Shown here: positions 24,701 to 38,400 of the stretch, piece after piece
Numbering within the stretch: position 1 is the first letter of the stretch
Layout of the letters: every line of letters begins with the position of its first letter
Source of the DNA: Rugalucina vietnamica
Lineage: Eukaryota > Mollusca > Bivalvia > Lucinida > Lucinidae
Length of the DNA: 64,000 bases
Reading direction: 5' to 3'
Assembly (NCBI GenBank): GCA_964017185.1
Contig: OZ024869.1
Location: 61,158,761 to 61,222,760, forward strand
Notes under the pieces: model-generated
The model's input: only the letters and a program-made list of their open reading frames with translations
What the model was told of the DNA's origin: nothing
Database searches by the model: none
Translations under genes and position numbers: made by a program

Positions 24701-27700
24701 TCGTACACCAGTAAAAGCAGCTTCGTTAACTTCAAACGTTTGAAGTTTATGGGACAGCCAAACGCATCTGAGCAGATGTGTGTTATTCGCTGCATGTTTG
24801 GTTAAAATTCTGAGGATTGCTGAGCAGTAACCATGAAATGCAATCGATTTATGGTAGGCGAAAATTGGATTTTTGCAAAATTCTCTGGATAGGATTTAAC
24901 CCAAACCGGTACGATCTTCGGAGCTGAGCTTAGTAACATTTAAAGGCAACACAACTTGACAGTTTCGGACTTTCAAATGAATGGAAATAATTGTTTTAGC
25001 GATTTTCTTAGATTTTGAATTTGTATTGAATGAATAGGCGTGCATGAGCGAAACACAAAAACGCCAAGTTTTTTTAAGTTCAAAGTAATCCTGTAGGAAA
25101 TTGGGGCGGTGTTTTCCCATGCAAAAACGTTTTCCAGAATGGACGAACGTTACAGAATTGTGAAATGCAAAGCCATGGTCATCAAAACGTCAAGAAGACC
25201 CTGAAAATGGGAAAATAGCGTTTTGACCAATAAGAGCACAGCTCAGTGATCCCTAATCTGTAGAAAATAACTAATGGTTTTAAAATGTTTGTTGATCATT
25301 TTTGACTGACTTCCGTCAGTTTGGTTTGCCTGAAAAACTTTTTTCTACAAAAATCGGCCACATTTCTTGTTGCATTAGGAGTTTCGGTTAGTATATGTTT
25401 GCGTTAATAGAAAATACAGGTAAAAGATCCACATTTGACATCTTATTCGGATACGTAGTCATAATTATACATTTCGAAGACTGGCCATATAATACACTCC
25501 CGCCCGCGTAATTGTACTCCATTTACGCGTATTACGCGAGTATTACGTGAGTATTACGTGCGTAAGGCAAATTAAGCGCATCATTAATATTCATAAGCAG
25601 AGCTAAATGCGTCGATGCGCGTAAGGTTCAGGCATTACGCGTATGAAGTATCGGCCACTCAGACTGGCAATACGTTTACGCGTATTGACGCGTATCATAC
25701 GCGTAATGACAAGGAGTATAAAAGCTAATGTACCTAACGGTTGATTATATTATTCCATCGAAACTAAAGAATGTGCAAGTTTCATGGATTGTATTGATAT
25801 ATCGTGATCGTGAAAATGGCGTGACCTTATTCAAGTTATTGTCAAAATATTTTATGTGTCTGTGACCCTAAGATAACGTGTTAACGAGTGAGTTAGATTT
25901 CGTTCAAAATAAATAAATCTTGTACCGGAGATGGCGAAAAAAAATTCAGCATTAACGTCAAAGTGAGGAACATTATTTTAGACTTTTTAAAAGCGTCTCG
26001 GGAAGTCAAGTGTACAGATAAGTAAGACACTAAGTAAAGTGTAGGTAGCCATGTTCAGTTCTGTTCAATTTATTCATTGTTGTAGGGTTTCCCCTCTATT
26101 TTAGAGGCACCACCGTACCTATAATGCATGTTTGATTTTCGCTCGTTTCGTCCCATGTTTCTTTCTTATTGATATTCAATTATTCAACTGAACTCAAGTG
26201 TTTTCTTCTTCGGAATAAAACCGCAAGCATATATAACAGAAACTCGGTGTCCGATCAGGTACCGATCTAGGGATGAAGCTCTTGAAATATTTTTCAAGGG
26301 AGCGATCTGGTACATGTTATTGTCTCGTCCCCCCTGTGGGGGACGAGACGATTAGGTTCAGAGTTAAAATACAAGATACAAGATTAAAATACAATATACA
26401 AGATTTCTTGCTTCCGGTTGAATCATGGAATGTCTCACCGCGCACAGAAGGTCTCCTCCGCGTAGTAGTTTAGATGTGCAAACATAGATGCTCACGCATG
26501 TTACTACCGGTCCTAGCGTAAATTATACTGTCTTTAAAGTCAAACTTTACGATGCACATTTTAAGTAGTAAAGTGTGTATAGCTTTATGTATATATAATG
26601 TGACGATCAAATAAACTTTAAACAGTAAACTTTCTTGTTTTGCTTTACTACCAGTTGACTGTCACTGTAACAAGCTAACTGTCTGTATGGTACCATAGCT
26701 CTTAGTCTGTATTTTGTAGCTGTGGATCTCAGAAGAATGAATGTTCCTGAATTCCGTGAGTTACTGATTATGAGTTAGAACTGATATTGTTTATGAAAAT
26801 TATTTTGAACATAAAGTTGAACAGAACTCGAGTTCTGTACGTGTGCACTGGAGATGATTGTAATCCTTAACACTGTGTTACTCTTGATAGATGCACCTTT
26901 TAAAATAAACACATTGTATACACACTTGGTTTCTCTACAGTATGAATGTATTTTAGAATGATTTATCAGGTCTCTATCCTGTATGAATAATGTCAGCTTC
27001 TTCAAAAGTTTAGTTTCTGCGGTCGTTTCACAGTTCTACCGTAACGTGCTGCAACTGAAACTGGCGATTTGGATGAAACTGCTGGTGATTTAACCGTGTG
27101 GCCAATCAAAGCTAAATTTCATATAGTACATTTTTACGAAATGAGAACAGAAGTATATAAATGATTCAGGTCACATGACCAATATGGCTGCCGTGGCTAT
27201 AGATAGCAAAATAAAAATAAAAATCTGCTTCTGTAGAATCAGAAACTTGGCATGAAACATCGAGTAATGGAGCTGTACAACGTATATCCAAATCTTGACC
27301 CTGGGATGACCATGACCTATTTTACAGCAAGGTGAGCTTAGGTTGCCTAATGGAATGGTGAAAATTGGTAAACTTTCATTTATGAGATCAAACATGCTGG
27401 GGATAGGCAAATAGACATATTTATGCTTATGAAAAAGTTTTGGCCCCACAGGATTGTCTGTTGCTGGCCCAAGGCTATATACAAGGATATGTATGGAAGT
27501 ATTTGAGTGTATACCAAATCTCGGGTGAACGTTTACAAGACCATTGGTCATCTGGTTTATCAAATCCTTCAAACATTCACTCTGACACACTGCTCAGGTC
27601 TATTTAAACAGTTTGTTTATAATGTGATGATTTCGCTGACACAATTACAACATAGTTTGGCCTTTGGTACATGTATATAGGGAACTGGGAGACATGGCAT

Positions 27701-30700
27701 ATTGGGGCAACACTCTGAAGTGGAGTCCTGAAATCGGGTAAATACTCTGAAAACGGGAGATATCACTTGGACTTATATATATTATACCTGAATCTGCAGT
27801 AACTAAATGTACTTTACTGTCAGTAAAATTAGAAAAACTGAGTGCAAGTTTAAGAAACAACATTCTGAACATGTTCAGCAATTATATTCCTCACTAATGT
27901 CATTTTTCTTCTTTTTTTGCTTTTATGTTTTTGGAGAGCTGGTGCAAAACTCCATACTTTGAAGTTTTGTAGCTTGTTATTTCATGAAATATTGCTCCTT
28001 AGCTTTTCCACACCTATTGGGCCGCACCATGAGAAAACCAGATTTTTTCCTATGCGAAAACAAAGGCGCAGATCAGCTTCGCAGTAACTGTGCATAAGCT
28101 GATCAGCGCCTTTGTTTTCACTCTACGGATAGTACAATTCCTCTTCTTTCTAAATCGGAAATTTCAAGTTTCTAGCCACCTTCTGTAGCTGCACAGACCG
28201 GTTTGTGTCGGACCTGGTCGAAAACCCCGAATTTGGTTTTCTCGCGTCAGGGCACTATTAAGATCATGTAAATCATTCTGTAACCATCATTAGACGAGAC
28301 ATTACCATCATATGCTTGCTAAATAGATGGGCTGTTTCTGTCGGCTTGGAATCCATGGATTGTATCAGGCTTTTCTCTAATGAATGGAAGGTTTAATAGT
28401 TCTTGTTGGATTTTAGTGTTTCTGAGTTCGGTTTTGATCGATTGCAGTGCAATTATTTATAGCAAACTCAACCAATACTAATTCAAGTCTTTAAATCTCA
28501 CTGAAAAGTTTTAGCCATTTTTATTAAAGCAACTTTTCTCTGAGTGGCCACCTTTGAGGAAATAGCCACTCTGACTCTGCTTACTGTATGATCTCTGCAG
28601 TAACTATTTGTAAGTTTGGTTGTTCCTTACTTGGGATTTAGTACATAGAATTCAATCATTTTACATTTACATGTACACTTCTGATATAATAACAACTTAC
28701 AAACTGATCAACACGGGCTAGACTTTCCTTTTAAAAGGAAACTTTATTTTGTATTTATGAAGTGTTCGAGGCCGTTAATACTGCAGGTCTTAGTTTGCAA
28801 ATGGTTAGATATTGTATTGGTCTAAAGCGAAATCCGGGATTTGGGTTTAACCATACAATCTCAAGATTATTGGCTCATTCATTACGCGTATATTACGCGT
28901 CATTTTTTACGTAAGACTTTTACTCTCGATTGGTTATAACGATACGTATATATACGCGTAAATACTCCAAATACGCGTAATGACTTGCTTTTCTATTTCA
29001 CCGCTCATTGGTTAAAGTAATTACGCGTAATGTACGCGCATTACGCGTATCAAACACGTAAGAATAATTGAATTTTGACTGGTTATCGACACATACGCGT
29101 ATGAAAGAGGTGCGTATTACGCGAGTATTACTCACGTATGTTACGCGCATTAAATGAGTATAATTACGCGGGCGGGAGTGTATGAGCCGTCTCGTGGGAA
29201 ATCCAACAATGTGGTTTCCGACCTGTACAAGCACAGACCAGAGGACCATTGGTCCTGAGAACGCTCACCTGAAGCCTGATCCTGGAGTATTAAGTCATCA
29301 TGAAATGACCTTGACCTTGAATACTCACACACCTTTATTGAATTCATTAGTTGTCTGCATCTGCAAAGTTTCAGGTCTCAGGCTGCAATAGTTTCCAAAC
29401 CCAGTGATTTATGAGAAAACCATAATTTTAATTTTGATATTTAAATGACTTTGCGTCAAGGTCAAGAAATGACCTTGGCCTTCATTAATTACTTACCTTC
29501 ATTGACTCCATTGGTTGTCTGCATCTAGCAACTTCCAGGTCTCATACTGCAACAGTTTCCAAAATATCCATTGTTTTCGCCTTTTCCCATGTAAAAGCCT
29601 ATGTTTCCAAAATTGACCTTGCCGTAAAATAGGTCAAGGTCATCCTATGGTCATCATTTGATCAAACTATGATGGGCTGTAGTCCCAAATGCTACATACC
29701 AAGTTTCACGAAAATTGGCCTGCTGGTTCTGGAGAAGAAAATTTATGAGTGGTTTTTACCATATATGGGCGTGGCAGCCATCTTGGTAATGTGACCTGGA
29801 TTTCGCGATCAAATTTTCGTCTCCCCTACCCATGGATGCTCCACATAAAATTTCATTTTGATTGGCCCAGCAGTTTCAGAGAAGATCTTTGAACAGTGTG
29901 TATGGACGACAGACTGGCCAAGGTCAAGAGATGACCTTGACCTAAATTAATCACATATCTTCATCTACTCCATTAGTTGTTTGCATCTACCACTTTTCAG
30001 GCCTCAGGCTGCAATAGTTTAAAAAAAAATCCATAGTTTTCACTTTTTCCCATGTAAAAGCCTATGTTTCCAAAATTGACCTTGCCGTAAATTAGGTCAA
30101 GGTCATCCTAGGGTCATCATTTTATCAAACTATGATGGGCTAAAGTCCCAAATGCTACACACCAAGTTTCATGAAAATCTGTCTGCCGGTTCTGAAGAAG
30201 AAGATTTTTTTGAGTGGTTTTTACCATATATGGGCGTGGCAGCCATCTTAGTCATGTGACCTGGATTTCGCGATCAAACTTTCATTTACCCTACCCATGA
30301 ATGCTCCACATAAAATTTCTCTTTGATTGGCCCAGCAGTTTCAGAGAAGAAGATCTTTGAAAAGTGTGAATGGACGACAGACTGGCCAAGGTCAAGAGAT
30401 GACCTTGACCTAAATTAATCACATACCTTCATCTACTCCATTAGTTGTTTGCATCTACCACTTTTCAGGCCTCAGGCTGCAATAGTTTTCGAAAAATCCA
30501 TAGTTTTCACTTTTTCCCATGTAAAAGCCTATGCTTCAAAATTTGACCTTGCCGTAAAATAAGTCAAGGTCATCCAAGGGTCATCATTTTATCAAACTAT
30601 GATGGGCTGAAGTCCCCGATGCTACATACCAAGTTTCGTGGAAATCGGCCCATGGGTTCTGGAGAAGAAGTTTTTTGAAGGGTTTTTACTATATATGGGC

Positions 30701-32458
30701 GCGGCGGCCATCTTGGTCATGTGACCTGGATTTCGCGATCAAACTTGAAATGCCACTATCCAAGGAGGCTCCACATAAAATTTCAACTAGATCGGCCAAG
30801 CGGTTTCAGAGAAGATCTTTGAAATTGTGGACGACGGACGGACGACGGACGACGAACGACGGACGGACGGACGGACGCCGGATCATGGCCATCCTGTAAG
30901 CTCACCTTGTGAGCCTTCGGCTCAGGTGAGCTAAAAAGGGCTTGAAGCTTGAAATTTTGGATTTAAGTAGAAGAAGAATTGTACTATCCGAGTAGCAAAA
31001 ACAAAGGCGCTGATCAGATTCGCAGTTACTGCGAAGCTGATCTGCGCCTTTGTTTTCGCCTATGCAGATTGTTGGTTTTCCCACGAGGCGGCTCATATAC
31101 AGATTTTTCCTAATTTGTAAAAAGTGAAATTTTCAGTAGAAAATGTTTGATATTTTTCTTATTTTTGCTCCAAACACATATTGTGGGTACACGTTAGGAT
31201 CGCCTCGCCGAGGCGATCCACAATCTATGTTTTGGAGCAAAAATAAGAAAAGTAGGTATACCCCTGCATACCCCAGTTTTACTATATAAAGTGGGGTTCA
31301 AGTGGGTATAAATTACATAGACATGATTTCGTGATGGTAGTCATAATTATACCTTGTTTAGCATCATTATGTCTTGTCTGTTGTGCCTACACTGTATTGT
31401 TGCGTGCGTTTGACGAAATTTTCAAATTGCCAATTAGGATCATCATCACCCATGATGAAAACATGCCCATGCAATATATAGCATTTTGTGAAGCTGTAAA
31501 AAGGGGAACAATTCAGCTGAAAAAAATTGATATTTTCTTGATTTTACTTAAAACATAGATTGTGGGTACACGTCGGAACCGCTTCGCAGAGGCGGTTCTA
31601 ACGAGTACCCAAAATCTATGTTAAGAAAAATTATGTACACCTGTATAAGGGGGTATACATTGAACACGGACATGTTTTCCTATTGAATTGTTTTAAAAAG
31701 TGAAAATTAAAACAAAGTGCAATATTAACGGATGTGCATTGATGAATTGAAATACGTAAAAAAGTATTTCAAGGATAAGCTATATCAGTGTTAATTACAA
31801 TCACAGAATAATTCAGAGAGAGCACATCAAGACAGATAACAAGAGGACCAACGGTCCTGTAAACGCTCACCTGAGAACTGGCATATGCAACCTAAACTGA
31901 CCGTGCCGTAAAATAGGTCAAGACCATCCCAGGGTCATGATTTAAATAAACTTTGTAGAGCTGTATTCATTAATGCTTCAGGCCAAGTTTCAAATGAAAT
32001 GGTTTTTACTATTTATAGACATTGCGGCCATCTTGGTTATATGACCTGGACCATTTATATTAGCTTTCACTCGCCTTTCCTTACGATGCTCCACATAAAG
32101 TTTGGCTTCGATTGGCCAAGTGGTTTCAGAGAAGAAGATCTTTGAATATTATGGTCATATACATGTATATAGCCCGGGGGCGGGGCGGGGGCAGACAACC
32201 CCCTGAGGACATTTTTCCATCAACATAAATCTTCTGTCTATTTGCATATTCCCAGCAAGTCCCCCCCCCCCCCCCCATTTAATTACATTTTACTAACTTT
32301 CGCCATTCAAATGCATGGGCAACCTATGTTGGCCTTGCCATAAAGTAGGTCAAGATCATCCCAAGGTCATGATTTATATGAACTTTGTAGAGCTCCTCTC
32401 CCTTATGCTTCATGCCAAGTTTCAAAATCATGGGCCTTCTGTTTCTGGAGAAGAAGAT

Positions 32459-32499
<41 letters not shown>

Positions 32500-35400
32500 A
32501 TTTATAGCCATGGCGGTCATCTTTGTCTTGTGACCTTGACCATTTATATAAACTTTCATACTCCCTTCCTAAGAATACTCAACAAGACGTTTGGCTTTGA
32601 TTGGCCAAGCGGTTTCTGAGAAAAATATCTTTGAATATTATGGTAATATACATGTTTATTGCCCCGGGGTGGGGGCAGACCTGCCCCTGGGGTCCTTTTC
32701 TTTCAGAATCATAAATATTCAGTCCATTTGCCCATTTCCATAAAGTTTTTCCCGTCAAATGACATTTTGACAATTTTCCCAATTCAAATGCATGGGTGAC
32801 CTATGTTGACCTTGCCGTAAAATAGGTCAAGGTCATCCCAGGGTCATGATTTATATAAATTTTGTAGAGCTCCTCCCCCTGATGCTTCATGCCATGTTTC
32901 AAAATCATAGGCCCACTGGCCATGGAGAAGAAGATTTTAAGGTATTTGCTATTTATTACCAGGATGGTCAAACTTCCTGAAAAATTCAATGTTTTCACTT
33001 TTTCCCCATTGAAAAGCCTATGTAACAAAAATTGACCTTGCCGTAAAATAGGTCAATGTCAACCCAAGGTCATGAATTATATAAACTATGATCGGCCAGA
33101 GTCAACAATGCTACATACCAAGTTTCGTTGAAATCGGTCCACCGGTTCCAGAGAAGAAGATTTTTATGGTTTTTACCATATATGGGCATGGCGGTCATCT
33201 TGGTCATGTGACCTGCATCATTTATATAACCTTTCGTTCCCCCTTCCTAAGGATGCTCCACATGAAGTTTGGCTTTGATTGGCCCAGTGGTTTCAGAGGA
33301 GAAGATCTTTGAAATTGTGGACGGACGACGGACGACGACGGACGCCGGAGCATAGCCATCCTATAAGCTCACCTTGTGAGCCTTCGGCTCAGGTGAGCTA
33401 AAAATGATAGGCACATACACATGTATAAATCAACTTTATTCCCCAATAGTAAAATAATTGGTCCACGTCAGATGGCGGTATACTTTCCAAAACAATTATT
33501 TTAAATTTTCTAGAGTGAGGTTTAAGCCCGCCTTGTCAGCTGGTAAGCCTTTAAGCGACCCACACATGAATTAAACGTAGCCCTAGCCTTTTTTACCATT
33601 TCAACTTATTGACTCAAACCTAAAAGATATTAAAAAGAGCATGAACTTATATGGCCATCAAAACTGAACTAGAGTAAAATAACATCAATTTGCACGATTC
33701 CCTTTTCTATGTCTTGATGTGCACTTTCCCAATGGCACTAAAACTTACTGCAAGTATCTGTAATAGAAGACAGAAAAAGGAATAATAAAGTATTTAATAA
33801 TTATATTATAATATTATTGTACGTTCGTATTATACTCAGCGTCAGTGAAGAGTTACCAGTAAACCAGGAAAAACTAACACATTTCAATAGTAGGTCCATA
33901 TTGAAAAGAGAGTTGCCGGTATATTATTCAAGGTTGGAATTTTATGTTTTATTCGGTACAGTCTCTGTGCCTTTTGTTTTTTACTTACAACATTCAAAGC
34001 ATCAAGTATTTAAAGTTAAGAATTATTGCATCAAACAACGCCTTTTAAACTTTCATTTTTAGGGGATTCATGTGTGATTTTAAAATTTTATTACATTTTT
34101 CAATGAAATTCCTCTAAGCAAACCGAAGTGCCCCAGATGGGACGCCGCGTCTTGCGGCGTCACATCTTGGGCTATTCTGTTTGCCTATGTCCCATAAAAG
34201 GGACGCCAGGCTTAAATGAGTTAAGGGCTCACAAACCGGGTCAATTCCCACAAAATGGACCATTTCCCAACAACAGGGCCAATCCCACAAATATGGTTAA
34301 ATTCAGAGCCGATTCCCACAATCTGGGTCAATCCATTCCAAGAGCAGCAATACGCTATCTGCTCGGATGTGACAATATATAATTGTTGCCCTTGAGTGAG
34401 GGTGATATGACGATTTGTTCACCCGAGGCGGGTAATAATTATTGCCCGAGGGCGAGTGTATCATACTTACTGTAGAAGCATAAAATGTTTACAAGTATCA
34501 TACTGACGAAACTGACATAAACCATGTCCTGACTTGCTCATGTATAGAATCCTGGCTCATTTTGTGAGAATGACGTAGCATTTTCGCCCAGTTTGGTCCA
34601 CATTGTGGGAATTAGCCAAGCACAGTTTATGACTCTTGCATAATATTGGGCCTGTGCATAGGAAACCCAACAATTTGGGGTTCCGAGCAGGTCTAACAAA
34701 AACCAGACTGTACAGTCACAGAAGACAGCTAGAAGCTTGAAATTTTAGATTTAAGAAGAAGATGGATTGTACTATCCGTGTAGCGAAAACAAAGGCGCTG
34801 ATCACCTTCGCAATTACTGCGAACCTGGTTTGCGCCTTTGTTTTCGCCTATGCAGATTGTGGGTTTTCTCATGCGGCGGCTCATATAGTTATGCATTCAA
34901 GAAGCGCGTGTCTTTAACAGAAACTACTTACAGTTTACTTGAAGCTGTAGTTCTATCCCCGGAGACAAGACGTAGTATGCTGTCTGGTTGGCTTGACAAT
35001 CCTCGGGGTACTGGGTCACATACACGAAACCGTCAGCATTCGAGTCTACCACCTTCCATAACAAATTAAAATCGTGGTAAGTTTAGCTTAAGGTTTCTCA
35101 ATAAAATTTGGCATTCTCCAGTTGATTTTGACGTTCCCTCTGCACCTGATTTCAAAACGCATAAGGGTTGATTTCAATTCAATTTCTGAGTGATTAGAAA
35201 ATTAACATTGGTGATCATTATTGCTGACAGGCAAACTAACATAAATTGATTCTGAGAATGCCTTTATTTAGGTCTTTGAGATTTTTGTTAAATTCTGTTG
35301 GACCAAGGTCTTAAATTCGACAATTATATGGATTCAAAAGTTTGCTTTAATAAAGGGGCGTTGTCAGCTTTTGAAAAGTGGTCCGGCCATGAAACATCTA

Positions 35401-38400
35401 AGACTTTTTACGAGTGGCGAAGGCCCGAGTAGGGGGAGAGCACGAGAGGGGGTATTCCCCCCTCTGGTAAGGGGGGTTCGGGCGTTCTCCCCCGAGAAAA
35501 ATATTATATTTCCGGACGTCCGTAGAAACGATTTTAATGCACTTTGAGACAATGTTTGAGACATAATGAAGCCACGTCCTGGTCGAAAACCATGAAGCCT
35601 GAAAGCTCATATTCACAGAACTCGCCTTGCCGAAGGAACTGCGGAAATTTGAAAGACGTCGGTTGATTAGGAACCGGCGGTATAACCATGATACATGTAT
35701 AATAATAACATACACGTTTTTTTCGATAATTTTGTACGGCATGTTATTTGATTTAATGCAATTACTGATAACCAGTGATTGGGTTATTGTGAAATTATGC
35801 CGTTTAATTAGAAAATAGAAATTTCAACTTGAAATACAGCTTATGAAAACATATCCATGCAATATACATTATATTTTAGTGATGCAAAATGGAAAAAAAG
35901 AAGATAGTTTTAGTATTTTTGCTCAAAACATAGATTGTGGGTTCACGTTAGAACTGCCTCTGTGATGTGGTTCTAACGAGTACCCACAATCTATGTTTTA
36001 CAGCAAATATAAGAAAAATAATTACCCCAGTAAACCCCAGTATTACTATATAAAAGTGGGGTATATGGGGGTATACATTTCATGGACCTGTTATCATGAT
36101 GATCGGTTTTATAACAGTGAATTTAAGAACACTTTGATGCACCTTCACTTCAAACGATAATCCGTCAAAATCTAATAATATGACAATATACCTGGTGTCA
36201 TTTTCATGATTGTTTTTTATAACGACTGTCTTTCATACCTTCGGGCAGATTGGCCAAGCACGCTTGGGCCACCGCATTTCTAACAAGTCGAAAAGGCAAA
36301 CACGTTTTCGGCCGAATAATTAAAAATTGTGGTCCGGCCGAAACCATTTTCGGCCAAAAAAGTGTCGGACCGCCGACGACGGCCTTTAATGTTTATAAAC
36401 CAATTTCCATGTCAAATGAAGTCATGCTTTACAAAGAACCCAACATCTTCACATTCTTTTACTTAAACTCCTATATAGTTATAAATTACCATTTTAAAGA
36501 TTAGACAAGAATATAAAAAAAATTAAGATGACATTGCCGTAAAATATATGTAGGTCAAGGTTAACACAATGTCGTTATTTATATTAACTAGAAAATGTGT
36601 TTATGAAACACTATGTCCCCAACTGGTAGGTCACTTTCAAGATGTAAAAATGTCCAAAAAATGACTAAGTTCAAATTGTAAAAAAAGTGACAAAAATTAA
36701 CCTGAGGAGTATATCCCAACCACATGCAAATCTTCAAAGCATGGTCACAATGTCTGCAAAGTTTCAAAAGTATCGGTATTAAATTGTAGGAGGAGTTGCA
36801 CACACAAGGTACCCTCTATCCATTCACTAAAATGCCCGAAAAAAATGACTAAGTTCAAGTCGTGAAAAAAAATGACAAAAAATAATCCAAGGATTATATC
36901 CAAACCACATGCATATTTTCAGACCATGCCCATAACACATGTAAAGTTTTAAATGAATTGGCATGAAACTGTAGGAGGAGTTGCGCACACAAGGTACCCA
37001 CTGCCCATTCACTTTCATTGTGAAAATGCCCGAAAAATGGCAAAGTTCAAATTGCGAAAAAAGTGATAAAAATTAGTCTGAGGATTATATCCAAACCACA
37101 TGCATATTTTCAAAGCATGGTCACAACATCTGTAAAGTTTCAAGAGAATCAGATTAAAACTGTAGGAGGAGTTGCGCACACAATGCACCCACTATCTATT
37201 CACTTTATCAAGAATCATAAAGGGAAATAACTCTCACAGAATGGGCCCCTAGCCCCTTGAATTTACCTGAAAGAAAAAATACGGGTCCTCTTAATTTTCA
37301 TATACAAACTACATACCAAATTTCAAGATCCTAGCTCCGAGTGCTCACGCATCACAGACTGACTGACTGCACTGACTGACTGCACTCACTCACTCACTGC
37401 ACTGCACGAACAGACCCAAACCAATATGCCCCCTCAACTTCTTCGAAGTTGGGGGCATAAAAAGAAACAACATGTATATTGACGGGCTATATATATTCCT
37501 TAATGCTTCATAACAAGATTCAATGAAAAAATGTTTTAACTGAAGTGAAATAGATTTTTCACGGGTACAAATCAATAATGGCGGCTTTATTAAAAGTAAA
37601 CGTCATATTTTATTTGTACAAATGACACAAAACGCCAAAATCTTTAAAAGTTTTGTTGTGTAATGAGGAAATATTGTTTCCAGAATGCATATATTTTGAA
37701 TTTGGAAGGAAAATATCGTTTCCGTTTTTATTTATAGTTAAATATTTTGATTTTTCGACAAGCTCGGGCGGCTTTGATCTCTCGTTATTTTCAGACACTT
37801 CAGTCTCAAGTCAACTGAAATTTTATGACAATCTTACACCGTAGTATTTCTGCTGTCATTTTGTAGGATCTGTTTTTGGAGGAGACATATTTAAGATTTT
37901 AAATAACATACCACACATTGGATTTTAAAATTCCAACAACTTCAACAGCACGAATATTGTACATTTCTATCTATTGTTATTATACAATTATTGACTACTG
38001 GGTCATTGAATATGATGTGATATCCAACAGAGACTACCAATATTGACCGAGGCGAAGCGAATCGATATATCAAATGCGCAGATTTTTTTTTACGAATGCA
38101 CGGAAAAAAACTATCAAATGCGCGTTTAAATTGCGCGGAAATTAATTGCTTTTACAGGTATTTTAAGTGTATACCGATTGTATCTCGCTATCAAGACCGA
38201 AGTTAGCGAGATTCAACCACAGTTCTTCCGTTAGTCAGCGTTGAATTCAATGTCTGTTGCCGGGAAGGTGGAAGTCAGAGTACAGCATCAATTCTATAAC
38301 TATAACCATTGTGTAACAAGCTTTTCTTTCCACTATTAGTGTCAGAAATTTTAAAATCCATGATGGTTAAAACAATGGATAAAATGGATAAAATACAAGT

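Larger units (their letters stand above)
25493..29182. mobile_element. TIR element with TACGCGTA-rich ends, about 3.7 kb
   Basis: Ends: TACACTCCCGCCCGCGTAAT and its complement, flanked by TA. Both subterminal zones (about 25510-25705 and 28880-29165) carry many ACGCGTA palindromes, which are otherwise rare in this AT-rich window. The interior holds a HINE fragment and a MITE but no transposase, so it is non-autonomous or a composite. Next to it starts another MITE at 29183. Confidence 0.7.

Noticed and set aside
35400-35530. GC-rich block as a CpG island or promoter
   Set aside because: It consists of G- and C-runs with few CpG and no nearby first exon; more likely a repeat fragment.
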